Shown here: piece after piece, positions 1-12,300 of the stretch
Layout of the letters: the number at the start of each line of letters is the position of its first letter
How positions within the stretch are numbered: position 1 is the first letter of the stretch
The notes under the pieces: generated by a model
Database searches by the model: none
What the model was told of the DNA's origin: nothing
Seen by the model: the letters and a program-made list of their open reading frames with translations, nothing else
Made by a program: the position numbers and the translations under genes
NCBI RefSeq assembly: GCF_037042905.1
Contig: NC_087252.1
Coordinates: 1,017,501 to 1,081,500, forward strand
Source: Lytechinus pictus
Taxonomy: Eukaryota; Echinodermata; Echinoidea; Temnopleuroida; Toxopneustidae
Direction: 5' to 3'
Length of the DNA stretch: 64,000 nt

Positions 1-1
1 T

Positions 2-2061
2 ATGAAATTTGCAAAAGTTACCTCGCTACATAGAAAGAAAGATAAAGCTGACGTTGGTAATTATGGGTTTATAAATGTATTAAGTGTAGTGTCGAAAATT
101 TTGGAAACATCTGTTCATGCTCAAGAAAATAAGCTAATATACAAATTTCAGCCCGGCTTCCATAACGGATATTCCTCTGAAATTTGTTCAATACATTTAA
201 CAGATTTTATCAGGAATGAAATGTTACATGGGCGCATGGTTGGAATGGTTCTACTAGACTTACAAAGGGCCTTTGATACTGTAAATCATAACATACTTTT
301 AAAATAATTAGAAGTAATGGTTTTAGAATCTGCATGTGTGACATGGTTTAGATCATATTTATCTAACCGTCATCAAGTAGTTACAATGCAGACGGTTCTT
401 TCTAATTCACTGCCTATTAAATGCGGAGTCCCTCAAGGAAGCATTTTAGGCCCCATTCTTTTTATTTCTTACATTAATGACGTGTACTTGCGTTAACGAA
501 TCTAGATTAATTTTATAATTTATGCTGATGAAAGTGTCTTGCTATATTCAGATACAAATCTCAAAATAATTGATAAAAAAAACTTAGTGCAGATTTGGCA
601 AATTGCATCCAATGGATGTCTGACAACAAGCTTAGTTTACATGTTGGGAAAACGGAAAGCATATTTATTTTGTTCGAAACGAAAGTTAAGATACACACAC
701 GATTTCAAGGTTTCATATAATAATCAGGTAATTGACAGAAAAGATTCAGTAAAATATTTGGGAACCAGTGGCGTACCTAGGATTTTCCACAGGGGGGGGG
801 GGCAAAACCGTCCGCCAAAAAAATTGACAAGCAAAAAAAAAAAAAAAAGGGTTATCAATCACAAATAAAGGATTTCGTACCAGAAAAAAATTTGACAAGC
901 CAAAAAAAATTTATATATATTCAAGCACGTCAGGGGGGGGCAATAGAGGTCTTCAAGCTCGTCAGGGGGGGGGGGGGCAAAAAAGGTCTTTCAAGCTCGT
1001 CAGGGGGGGGCATGGATACGTCCTTTGCATGGGTGGTGGCTCCTACCCCTACCCCCCCCCCCCCGTTGGTACGCTAGTGTTGGGAACTAATTTCACAAGT
1101 GACCTATCATGGACGGGTTTGGTAGACTCAATCGTCAAAAAGGCACATTCACGCTTAAATTTTTGTATAGATATCAAACCTGTTTGAATATGAAGTCTAG
1201 ACGTATTTATGCTTTGCTTTAATACAGTGTCTATTCGACTATGCTAATGTGGCTTGGTACGGTAGTCTGGGTGTTACGGATAAGAAAAAGCTAAGAACTG
1301 AAGAATAATTCAAAATAAAATTGTAATATTCATAAATGTTTTAGGACCAAGAGCACATGTCGGATATAATGAACCTGAAAAGGCAGGATTACTTCATGTA
1401 GATCAAAGATCTAAACAATTAGTATTACACTATGTGCATAAGATATTCTATTCGGATACATAAGATCATTACATAGCAAATAATTTCACCCGTGTAACAA
1501 ATATCCATAGGTACGATACTATTTCTAGTATACCATTTGGTCTAATTGGACTTAGTGTTGAATAAGTTTTATTTTGTATTATCAAAACGTAATATAGGGA
1601 ACACTTTTTATTTTAATGGCATCAAATTTTTTAATGCTCTTCCTAATCAATTAAACGCTGTTATAAATTATCCTCACTTTAAGAGTGCATTTAAAAAGCA
1701 CCTAAAACTAGAATCTACTCGAGAACAGTATTACCAGTAAAAATCACACATATTGTACAGTTTGTTTCCAGTATTGTAGATAATAAATATAGTTTTGTTT
1801 CATATATTAGGTAGATTGATGTTTGCTTCAGGTGTTTGTAAATTATTTGACTGATGGATATGTCTTTTTTTAAACCATTTTCCAGTACTTGTCGTAGTTT
1901 ATTCTTTTTGTTGTTACAATATATTAATGTTTTATACTAACATAGGACCTCGTTGGAAAAAAAAAGCCTTTCGGCTTTCATGGGCTTTCCTGTCAAGGTA
2001 TTCTTCAAATTCATTGTAATCACCTGTGATATTCTTGACAAATAAAATCAATCAATCAACC
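2..2061 (+). mobile_element. Degenerate non-LTR retrotransposon (LINE) fragment with reverse-transcriptase remnants
   Basis: Broken reading frames on the + strand encode pieces of a LINE reverse transcriptase. The RT N-terminal fingers region is at 2-304 (…NYGFINVLSVVSKILE…, …LLDLQRAFDTVNH…). The motif [12 protein letters not shown] is at 422-457. The catalytic-loop remnant YADE is at 521-532, where YADD is expected, so the second catalytic Asp is changed. The C-terminal LINE tail motif (…NGIKFFNALPNQLN…) is at 1606-1665. Stops and frameshifts separate the pieces. The fragment ends in AATAAAATCAATCAATCAACC-like sequence near 2040-2061, typical of a LINE 3' tail. It resembles jockey/CR1-type elements, but I cannot fix the clade. 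It is clearly dead and is interrupted by a hAT-like element at 766-1079. Confidence 0.85.
766..1079. mobile_element. Nonautonomous hAT-like element with 8-bp target duplication, inside the LINE
   Basis: The termini are CAGTGGCGTACC at the left and GGTACGCTAGTG at the right, whose complement is CACTAGCGTACC. The element is flanked by a perfect 8-bp direct repeat TTGGGAAC (758-765 and 1080-1087), as hAT transposons make. Removing the element and one TSD copy restores the LINE frame (…KYLG-TNFTSD…). The inside is low complexity (G runs, A-rich CAAAAAAAATTGACAAG-like blocks) and codes for nothing. Confidence 0.85.
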
Positions 2062-2400
2062 AATACTACAACTGCTGCTGCTGCTACTACTAAACAATTG
2101 GATGTTGGGGATTTGGGCATGTTAAGGGAGGCGCCAGGTTTCACATGAAGCTATGGAAAGTCTGGGGTGTGATACTCATCACGGCACCCCTTATAGGTAT
2201 GCCCGATTATTGAACCAGTGTGCGTAATATAAGGCGAACGTGATCTTGTTAAAAATTACCTCGAAATGATTGAACAAGATAAAAACCCTTATAGAATTTT
2301 TAATTTACTTGTCTTTAAAATGACATGTTAATTTCAAGGTAACACGCCTGTTTTATGAAGGTGATTCTAACTTGATTGGGCACGGTGTTTAATACCTAAT
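1742..2400. other. LINE 3' untranslated tail and unassigned sequence
   Basis: The LINE 3' region runs to about 2061, followed by a short CTG/CTA microsatellite (2065-2095). From 2100 to 2400 I see no coding potential and no recognisable repeat. Confidence 0.5.
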
Positions 2401-2562
2401 ACCTTGGTCACATTTGCTCTACGGCGGCCGTACGGCGAGTCGAAAACAGCCGTTTTAACATTTTTTTTTGTCCAACTACATATAGGTGGTTTGAATTAAA
2501 ATTAATAAAACGGCGTTTTCGACTCGCCGTACGGCCGCCGTAGGGCAAATATGACCAAGGTA
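2401..2562. repeat. Foldback hairpin, copy 1
   Basis: Inverted repeat with arms of about 50 bp: ACCTTGGTCACATTTGCTCT then a CGGCGGCCGTACGGCGAGTC core, answered by its complement ending in ATGACCAAGGT. The arms are unusually GC-rich for this region, and the loop is AT-rich. Confidence 0.85.
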
Positions 2563-2566
2563 TCAG

Positions 2567-2727
2567 TCACATTTGCTCTACGGCGGCCGTACGGCGAGTC
2601 GAAAATAGCCTTTTCACCGTTTTTGTAGGCCTACCAACTAAACATACATGACATAGCTGGTTGGAACAAAAATGAATGAAACGGCTGTTTCGACTCGCCG
2701 AACGGCCGCCTTAGGGGAAATATGACT
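2567..2727. repeat. Foldback hairpin, copy 2
   Basis: A second, more diverged copy of the same hairpin lies 4 bp after the first. It runs from CAGTCACATTTGCTCTACGG to the complementary …GGGGAAATATGACTG. The two loops are related but not identical, suggesting tandem insertion or duplication of a foldback MITE. Confidence 0.8.
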
Positions 2728-3918
2728 GCAGCATTAATTAGACGAATCTTAATTAAACGCATGCTGATCAAAATGAGATTCTCAATTAACATTCATATGC
2801 AACGGATTTTTTGTTTCCTTTGGAGAATGACGTTGATAGGAGGCAATTAAAACCATGACCCATCATACTCATTGACTTTGTTGACGCCATGGAAGTTTAA
2901 TATGTAGATGATTTTTAATTGAGGGTTTCATTTGCAAATATCATCGTATGTCTATGGTTGCTGACAATGTGCTGACAAGGTGCTGACAACGAAGTGATTG
3001 GTAACGGACAAATTGGATATGACAAATATTCACAAAGGTATGTTTTTTTCATTCTTTCTACCTCCATGATTACACTAAAGATAATCTGAATTTTTACGGC
3101 TACCATGTGAAAGAATCACTGAAATATTACAAGTTACATTTACCATAAAATAAACTGATCATTTCCTCATCTTTACACTGATGCCTTATTTGTTCCACTA
3201 ACATCATATGCATGGCTCAATAAATTGATTTGGAAGGACAAAAATTACAGATTTTGTTTTTCCAAGTTTCGTTAAAATGAGTGAAGTGAATTAAAGCTGA
3301 CCACTCATTTGGGCTTTTTCACACGTGAATGTTGAATATTCATTGTAATGATGATCGCAATTCGTCTTTAGAATCATCGGACTTTTCACACGCTCACTCG
3401 AAAACTGTTGTTTGAATTAGAATTCCTGAGCAAAGGTGGTATGTGTCCTTGGTGACTTGTCAATCAAAGCACTGCATCGCAAATGCAAACTATGATGAGT
3501 GCATGGAAATTGTATTATCTACGGAAGTGCGTAAGTCACGTAAGCCCTGCCCCCCCCCCCAAAAAAAAAAGAAGATGTTTTGGATGTCAAGCCTTTCACA
3601 CTCAAAATTCATACCGTCATTTGAGTGAAACTTAACTGGATTTCACCTCTGGAGTAGAATATGAATTTCGTGAATGTGATTAATAGCGTTCGTGATTCTA
3701 ATCATGTTCTAGTTTGGTTTCACACGTGCAAAAAATTCGTCATTAGCCTTATTTTTTTTCACTGGAATCACCATTCCAATTACGATTTTTTTTTACCGTG
3801 TGAAAGGGCGGAAAGAAACTTCTAATTTCTAAGCTGAGGTATCAGCGAAAATGTAAAGTATTAAGTCAATAGCTTGATATTAACCCTCAAAAAATGTATA
3901 ATTGATATCCAGTATTGT
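2728..3918. other. Stretch without a recognised gene
   Basis: I see no coding signal. Motifs reading TTTTCACACGTG (about 3309-3325) and the complement-like ACCGTGTGAAAGGGC (about 3797-3811) could bound a diverged TIR element. A C10-A10 homopolymer junction lies at 3551-3570. Confidence 0.35.
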
Positions 3919-4115
3919 GGGCGCGTCGTGGTCTAGTGGTTCCTACTCTCGCCTTTCAAACAGAGGTTAGCGGGTTCGAATCCTAGCCATGGCGTGTTTT
4001 CTTTCAGCAAGAAATTTATCCACAGTGTGCTGCACTCGACCCAGGTGAGGTGAATGGGTACCCGGCAGGATTATTTCCTTGAATGCACTGAGCGCCGGTG
4101 TTGGTAGCTCGAGTA
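3919..4115 (+). mobile_element. tRNA-derived SINE, near full length
   Basis: The head resembles a tRNA, with A-box-like TGGTCTAGTGGTT (3929-3941) and B-box GGTTCGAATCC (3973-3983). The conserved body follows (…GCAAGAAATTTATCCACAGTG…, CTCGACCCAGGTGAGGTGAATGGGTACCCGG), then …GAATGCACTGAGCGCC… and GTAGCTCGAG. The same body recurs at eight other sites in the window. It is a retroposon family and not a functional tRNA. Confidence 0.85.
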
Positions 4116-4125
4116 AAACAAATAT

Positions 4126-4282
4126 ACAACGCTGTTTACTATATGAACCTTACAGTATTTGTTTAAGCAGTTTAAACAAGTGTTTAAATCTTAGCAACAA
4201 AGTTTAATATTCAATATCTAATCTTCAATAAATTAAACGGTTAAACAAATACTGTAAGGTTCATATAGTAAACAGCGTTGTA
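4126..4282. repeat. Inverted repeat, about 40-bp arms
   Basis: ACGCTGTTTACTATATGAAC…CAGTATTTGTTTA on the left is repeated as its complement TAAACAAATACTG…GTTCATATAGTAAACAGCGT on the right. The loop is about 70 bp of AT-rich DNA. It abuts the SINE end. Confidence 0.8.
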
Positions 4283-4459
4283 AAAAATCTTAAACAGCGG
4301 TTTTACTGATATATCCTCAGGCAAAAAGCGCTTTATAAATCCAGCTATTATTATTATTATCATTATTATTACCGCTATTCTTTTCCCCCTCTTCCATTTC
4401 CCATCTTTTTTCTTCATGGTAATCATGGTTACCATTCTCTTGCTATTGTTCTGTGCTTA

Positions 4460-4872
4460 ATGGTTTTCATATAATAATAATAATGTAAAAGTAATAATAA
4501 AAACAACAACAACAAATAATGGTTTTCATATAATAATAATAATGTAAAAGTAATAATAAAAACAACAACAACAAATAATGGTTTTCATATAATAATAATA
4601 ATGTAAAAGTAATAATAAAAACAACAACAACAAATAATGGTTTTCATATAATAATAATAATGTAAAAGTAATAATAAAAACAACAACAACAAATAATGGT
4701 TTTCATATAATAATAATAATGTAAAAGTAATAATAAAAACAACAACAACAAATAATGGTTTTCATATAATAATAATAATGTAAAAGTAATAATAAAAACA
4801 ACAACAACAAATAATGGTTTTCATATAATAATAATAATGTAAAAGTAATAATAAAAACAACAACAACAAATA
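4460..4872. repeat. 59-bp minisatellite, seven copies
   Basis: A 59-bp unit starts ATGGTTTTCATATAATAATA and ends in an (AAC)n-rich stretch. It repeats from 4461, 4519, 4578, 4637, 4696, 4755 and 4814 with almost no divergence; the first unit is 58 bp. Near-identity means recent expansion. There are no unique spacers. Confidence 0.95.
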
Positions 4873-4917
4873 ATGATGATGATAACACTATGCAGCTAAT
4901 ACTTCTTCTACTACTAC

Positions 4918-5062
4918 TAGCCATGGCGTGTTTTCCTTCAGCAAGAGATTTACCCACATTGTGCTGCACTCGACCCACGTGAGGTGAATGGGTACCCGGC
5001 AGGATGAATTCCTTGAATGCATTGAGCGCTGAAAGGCAGCTCGAGCTAAAGCCGGGGTAATA
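4918..5062 (+). mobile_element. Truncated SINE lacking the tRNA head
   Basis: Body of the same SINE family (AGCCATGGCGTG…, CTCGACCCACGTGAGGTGAATGGGTACCC, …CTCGAGCTAAAGCCGGGGTAATAATAATAA). The A box and B box are absent. Confidence 0.8.
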
Positions 5063-5254
5063 ATAATAATTACAAAATGCACCTCGGAATAAATTATTTA
5101 TAGATAGATGACGCTATACAAATGCCTTTTATTATTATTATTAATATTATCATTATAGCTATATCATTATTACTAATACTACTACTAATAATAATATAAC
5201 GCATATCACTCAATGTGACAATTGAATGTTACTTAATATAACTACGCTGTTTAA

Positions 5255-6190
5255 GGACGTTCCACAGTTATGTTTGTGCGCATTATGATCTGCGCATAGT
5301 TTACACTCTGCGCGCTGACGTCACAATGGATGAACAGGTGATTAATTAGCTGCGGGTATGAGCTGATTTTTCTCATCTTCTGCACTTTAACTGCAGATCC
5401 GATGCGTTATTTCATGAAGCTAAAAAATGGAATTATTCAATGGACCATTCAAAGAAATATTCTCTACAATTTCAAAATACTTTACTCTGCAGTGCTGCCA
5501 AGAATCACGAATATTACCCCGAGTTTGAATAAATGGTAGAGTGGTTTTGATTTTTTTCTTCACATAGATACTAAGCATTCGGCGCATTTTTTGTGTTTTA
5601 AAAAGCACATTTGCTCTAATAAAATGCTGATAGTTTAAAAACAAGCACATGAACCCTTATTTTTTAACGTTTGTACCTCTTAGGTATACCTTACTCTACA
5701 ACTCTGCAAATTTTGGTGAGAATGACATGGATTTTGAATAAAGTGCAGCATTTATTGTACGTTTGTAGTTTGTTATTGAAATTTTACATTTTTCAGATTG
5801 GGATTTTGTTATCTTTTACGCCATTTTTAAGAACTGACATTGCTGTTAAACTTAAAATTGCAAACAAACAGCACTATAAATAGATTCTCCATTCTAACGA
5901 TACAATTATTAACTCTCTTGCGAAATTTGATGACTTTTTCATTTATTTTGACTGAGTAATAGAGGTTTAAACTCATTGTAGTAATCTTGGGCGGTCTAAA
6001 AATGTCAAATTCTTTTGAATGCGCAATTCTTAAGAACATCAATTTGGGTGAACTTTGAAGCTCTATAGCAAAAAATCAAGCACATGGACCTATGTTAATT
6101 TTTGCATATTTCGAATATTAAGGTTCTAAAGTATCTATGTGCAAAGTTTGGTGAAAACGACATGGATTTCACTTTAACTGTGGAACGTCC
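5255..6190. mobile_element. 936-bp TIR element in TTAA target site
   Basis: Termini GGACGTTCCACAGTTA (left) and TAACTGTGGAACGTCC (right) are complementary, and both sides are flanked by TTAA (5251-5254, 6191-6194). No transposase is visible. A copy of nearly the same size lies in reverse orientation at 32422-33356. The right end lies 45 bp before the leader exon of gene A. Confidence 0.85.
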
Positions 6191-6235
6191 TTAATTTGAT
6201 ATTTATATGTACTTTGTTTCCCTTTGATTTTACAG

Positions 6236-6305
6236 ATGGAACATCAATTCATAATTGTAATCGTTGTTACCAGCTGGTATTTTTCGATAACATGTCAACA
6301 AAATG
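6236..6305 (+). CDS. Gene A exon 1: signal peptide
   Basis: The acceptor TTTGATTTTACAG is followed directly by the ATG. The exon encodes a hydrophobic leader (MEHQFIIVIVVTSWYF…, ending …TCQQN) and ends in phase 1 before GTAAAT. The leader exons of genes B, C and D have the same design (AG|ATG and a phase-1 donor), which supports this start over the in-frame ATG at 6224, which lies before the acceptor. Confidence 0.8.
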
Positions 6306-9300
6306 GTAAATACTTTATTTCTCGACCCAATAATAGTATTATTAGAGAGCATATGCTTCTGTATTGCAATGGTGATAATGGTAAAGCACTTTTCCGCTAT
6401 ATATTTCTGATAATATTAATAATGACAATTCTGTAATATGATCATTAATTGTATACTATTGTATTACTGTATTTTTCCTTATTTTCAAATACCATGTAAA
6501 GCGTCAGATTTCAAATGATTTTCTTCCGGTTTTTTTTTTTTTACTGTTGCAATCGCTTTTTCTTCTACATTTATCATTATATCCTACATAGAGTAAATCC
6601 TGTATAGTGATTGGTTCAAGTAGCATCATGTGACCGAATATATTTCAACTATGATGTTGCGTGACGTCAGACCTCGATATATTTTTGGATATACCAATAT
6701 TCTGACGTCATTATTTCACAAAACTGGATATCTCGGCGCACCGGCTTGCGCGCCCTCTCTCTCCCGGGCGCGCAAGTCCAGCGCGATGCGTCAGCGCAGA
6801 CACTAATCTGCGTTCCGCTGGGCGCGGTGGCTCGGAGAAAAGTAGGTAATTCAACAGGACTTTGCATGCTCAGCGCATAGATTTTGGTTATAAATTATTA
6901 AAAGTAGGATATAAAGCAAATATGTCAGGCGTTTCATTCGAAAGCATAGTGGGAATTATTAATCCTCGGTTGGACTGGCAAAACTACTATATTTCCCTCG
7001 GGGCTTCGCCCCTCGGGAAAAAATAGTAATTGCCAGACCAACCTCGGATAAATAATTCCACTATACTTTCTCAAAGCCCGATATATTTGTTTATTGTACA
7101 CTCCTACTTAGCTAGTTGTACGCGAGCAAATGGGAGGCTGAATGTCAAACATTCGTACCGTTGCACAGAAGACGTACCATCCAAAATGTACCGTTGCACG
7201 GCTTTAGGAGGTGGCGTCACAATACGATTTAATTCATTGCGCTCGGTAAAAATGAACAATACGCGTATAAGCCAGCTGGCTAAATGCGCAAGGCTGCCCA
7301 AGGTCATGTGCGCTTGTGGGATTTTGCTTTCTGCTTTCGGTATTTTTGCTCCCTTTTCATAGATTACTATAGGGATAACCTCTTTGTTTTTTCATATTTC
7401 GCTAAATTCCGAGGCGTTGTACAACACAAATATGAGGCGCCGAATGTACCAATATTATATAGCACAATTATTTGTTATATAATCATTATTTGTTAAATAA
7501 TAACCATTATATATATATAATTGACATTTTATTTGTAAATAAAAACTATTATATAAAATAACATTTCTAATTATTTATATATAATTCCAACTAATACTTC
7601 ATTATTTGTAAATAATAATAGTTCGATATTCCATTATTTATAAATAATGATTATTTGTTTTTCATTATTTATAAATAATGATGTTTTCTTTTTCATTATT
7701 TATAAATAAAGAATATTTGTTTTTTCATTATTTATAAATAATCATTATTTGTTTTTCATTATTTATAAATAATCATTATTTGTTTTTCATTATTTATAAA
7801 TAACGAGTTTCGTTTTTCATTATTTATAAATAATCATTATTTGTTTTTCATTATTTATAAATAATCATTATTTGTTTTTCATTATTTATAAATAATCATT
7901 ATTTGTTTTTCATTATTTATAAATAATGATGTTTTCTTTTTCATTATTTATAAATAAAGAATATTTGTTTTTTCATTATTTATAAATAATCATTATTTGT
8001 TTTTCATTATATATAAATAATCATTATTTGTTTTTCATTATTTATAAATAACGAGTTTCGTTTTTCATTATTTATAAATAATCATTATTTGTTTTTCATT
8101 ATTTATAAATAATCATTATTTGTTTTTCATTATTTATAAATAATCATTATTTGTTTTTCATTATTTATAAATAACGACTTTCGTTTTTCATTATTTATAA
8201 ATAATCATTATTTGTTTTTCATTATTTATAAATAATCATTATTTGTTTTTCATTATTTATAAATAATCATTATTTGTTTTTCATTATTTATAAATAATCA
8301 TTATTTGTTTTTCATTATTTATAAATAATGATTATTTATAAATAATGAAAAACAAATAATGATTATTTATAAATAATGAAAAAACAAATAATGATTATTT
8401 ATAAATAATGAAAAACGAAAGTCATTATTTATAAATAATGAAAAAAAAATAATGATTATTTATAAATAATGAAAAACAAATAATGATTATTTATAAATAA
8501 TGAAAAAACAAATATTCTTTATTTATAAATAATGAAAAAGAAAACATCATTATTTATAAATAATGAAAAACAAATAATGATTATTTATAAATAATGAAAA
8601 ACAAATAATGATTATTTATAAATAATGAAAAACAAATAATGATTATTTATAAATAATGAAAAACAAATAATGATTATTTATAAATAATGAAAAACGAAAG
8701 TCGTTATTTATAAATAATGAAAAACAAATAATGATTATTTATAAATAATGAAAAACAAATAATGATTATTTATAAATAATGAAAAACAAATAATGATTAT
8801 TTATAAATAATGATTATTTGTTTTTCATTATTTATAAATAATGATGTTTTCTTTTTCATTATTTATAAATAAAGAATATTTGTTTTTTCATTATTTATAA
8901 ATAATCATTATTTGTTTTTCATTATATATAAATAATCATTATTTGTTTTTCATTATTTATAAATAATCATTATTTGTTTTTCATTATTTATAAATAATGA
9001 CTTTCGTTTTTCATTATTTATAAATAATCATTATTTGTTTTTCATTATTTATAAATAATCATTATTTGTTTTTCATTATTTATAAATAATCATTATTTGT
9101 TTTTCATTATTTATAAATAACGACTTTCGTTTTTCATTATTTATAAATAATCATTATTTGTTTTTCATTATTTATAAATAATCATTATATAATGAAAAAC
9201 GAAACTCGTTATTTATAAATAATGAAAAACAAATAATGATTATTTATAAATAATGAAAAAACAAATATTCTTTATTTATAAATAATGAAAAAGAAAACAT

Positions 9301-12300
9301 CATTATTTATAAATAATGAAAAACAAATAATGATTATTTATAAATAATGAAAAACAAATAATGATTATTTATAAATAATGAAAAACAAATAATGATTATT
9401 TATAAATAATGAAAAACGAAACTCGTTATTTATAAATAATGAAAAACAAATAATGATTATTTATAAATAATGAAAAACAAATAATGATTATTTATAAATA
9501 ATGAAAAAACAAATATTCTTTATTTATAAATAATGAAAAAGAAAACATCATTATTTATAAATAATGAAAAACAAATAATCATTATTTATAAATAATCATT
9601 ATTTGTTTTTCATTATTTATAAATAATCATTATTTGTTTTTCATTATTTATAAATAATCATTATTTGTTTTTCATTATTTATAAATAACGACTTTCGTTT
9701 TTCATTATTTATAAATAATCATTATTTGTTTTTCATTATTTATAAATAATCATTATTTGTTTTTCATTATTTATAAATAATCATTATTTGTTTTTCATTA
9801 TTTATAAATAATCATTATTTGTTTTTCATTATTTATAAATAATGATTATTTATAAATAATGAAAAACAAATAATGATTATTTATAAATAATGAAAAACGA
9901 AAGTCATTATTTATAAATAATGAAAAACGAAACTCGTTATTTATAAATAATGAAAAACAAATAATGATTATTTATATATAATGAAAAACAAATAATGATT
10001 ATTTATAAATAATGAAAAAACAAATATTCTTTATTTATAAATAATGAAAAAGAAAACATCATTATTTATAAATAATGAAAAACAAATAATGATTATTTAT
10101 AAATAATGAAAAACAAATAATGATTATTTATAAATAATGAAAAACAAATAATGATTATTTATAAATAATGAAAAACGAAACTCGTTATTTATAAATAATG
10201 AAAAACAAATAATGATTATTTATAAATAATGAAAAACAAATAATGATTATTTATAAATAATGAAAAAACAAATATTCTTTATTTATAAATAATGAAAAAG
10301 AAAACATCATTATTTATAAATAATGAAAAACAAATAATCATTATTTATAAATAATGGAATATCGAACTATTATTATTTACAAATAATGAAGTATTAGTTG
10401 GAATTATATATAAATAATTAGAAATGTTATTTTATATAATAGTTTTTATTTACAAATAAAATGTCAATTATATATATATAATGGTTATTATTTAACAAAT
10501 AATGATTATATAACAAATAATTGTGCTATATAATATTGGTACATTCGGCGCCTCATACACAAATAGCGAATATTCTTATTCGTGCAATGGTGCGAGATTT
10601 CGCATTCGGTGAAAGAAAGAAACGCTCTATTCAACTCGGCTCACGCCTCGTTGAATAGAGCATCTTTCTTTCACCTCATGCGAAATCTCGCACCATCGCA
10701 CTCATGCCTATTCGCTATTTGTATATTGATATTCATCATTTTTACTCATTACTAGTTATTATCCATAAATGCCTATATTATTATATTAACGTATTATGAT
10801 AATCGTAATAGGATTACGAAAAACTGGTTAAAAGTGGTTACATTAACATCTTTAATATGACAGTAAACATGGTAAAACATAGTAAAATAGGCCTAGGTTA
10901 GACATTGACACATTTCACAACAAATCTATTCCAGATTTTAAAATTTGTTTGATTAAATCTTGACCAAACCAACGAACCTTGTTGTCACGTATTTCTGTTC
11001 CCTAAGCATGTGCTCCCAGTCTCATTCAACACCGCGGATCTTGTTATCACTTCGCTCAGAACGAATCGAATTTCACATCGGCCAAATCATCCTGCGAAGA
11101 CCTCGGCATGCACCTTGTCTACATAGACACTTATCCTGAACAAGAATTCCTTGTGAATACCGTGCAACACAACAGCGGTTCCTGGATAGGGTTGTCTGGA
11201 TTTTCCTGGATGGACGGGTCAGGTTTGAGCTTCAGTAACTTCGGAGGTAATGCATTCAACGAGAAGGGGCTTTGTTTTAGGATACAACAATTCGATCTCA
11301 AGTGGTATGACAGGAGGTGTACGGCGTCCTTCTCGCATATCTGTGAAAAATCAGGAAGTGAGTATTTATCAATCATTCTTCTTTTTCATATTTTTATTAC
11401 ATATATTTCATTCGTCATATAACATTACAGTGACAACTTCGGGGGAAACCATTCAAATTCAAGACACATGATATGGAGAATCGTAAAATACTATACAAAA
11501 TATTAATAAATTGACCCATTCACCCTCATAAAAAATACGAATATACATCTTCTGTCTTTTGTAATTCTTTGTCATTCTATCGCAGCTTTCCACCTGTAGC
11601 CTATGCTAATTACGACACACAGCATGTTGATTCCTTCTCTCTTCTATCATTATTTCACTCTATTGCTTCTTCTCACTTGTAGCCTTTGCTGATCAAAATG
11701 ATACGGAACATGCTTGTTCCTACACCACATTTTTCAAATCCTCATCTTCATCACCTCAAGTTTGGCTCTCATTTTTTATTTGTCCCATTCACCCTTATTT
11801 CTCAAGGTCTTTGACTTCTGTTATTCATTGTAACTCTTTTGTTTCTCCCATCTGCCTGTGCTGATCAGAACGAAACGAAGCACGCTGGTTCTTGCTATCA
11901 CTTCTTCCAAATCTTCACCAACTGAAGCACCTCAAAGTTGACTCTCATCTTTTGACCCATTATCCCTCGACAAAATCTTTACGATATTTATCTTCTGTCT
12001 TTTTTATTTCATTATCATTCTCTTGCGCCTTTCAACATATGTAGCCTATGCAGATCAGAACGACACGGAGTACGCTGGTTCTTGTTATCACTTCTCTCAC
12101 AGCGCCATCAACATCATCACCTTAAGATTGACTCTAATATGTTGACCCACTCTCCCTCGACAAAATCTTCAAGATATCTCTTGTGTCCTTCTTTCACTAT
12201 CTTGCTTTTTTTACCTGTAGCCTGTGCAGATCAGAACGACATGGAGCATGCTGGGTCTTGTTATCACTATTCTCACAGTTCCACCAACTTCAGCACCGCA

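Noticed and set aside
3919-3995. Functional tRNA gene
   Set aside because: A and B boxes are present, but the head does not close into a clean cloverleaf by eye, and the same head-body unit recurs many times: a tRNA-derived SINE.
4460-4872. Regular 59-bp repeat array resembling a CRISPR array
   Set aside because: The units are contiguous with no unique spacers, and the DNA is animal. It is a minisatellite.
4703-4978. Minus-strand ORF with Leu/Tyr repeats
   Set aside because: It is produced by the 59-bp minisatellite.
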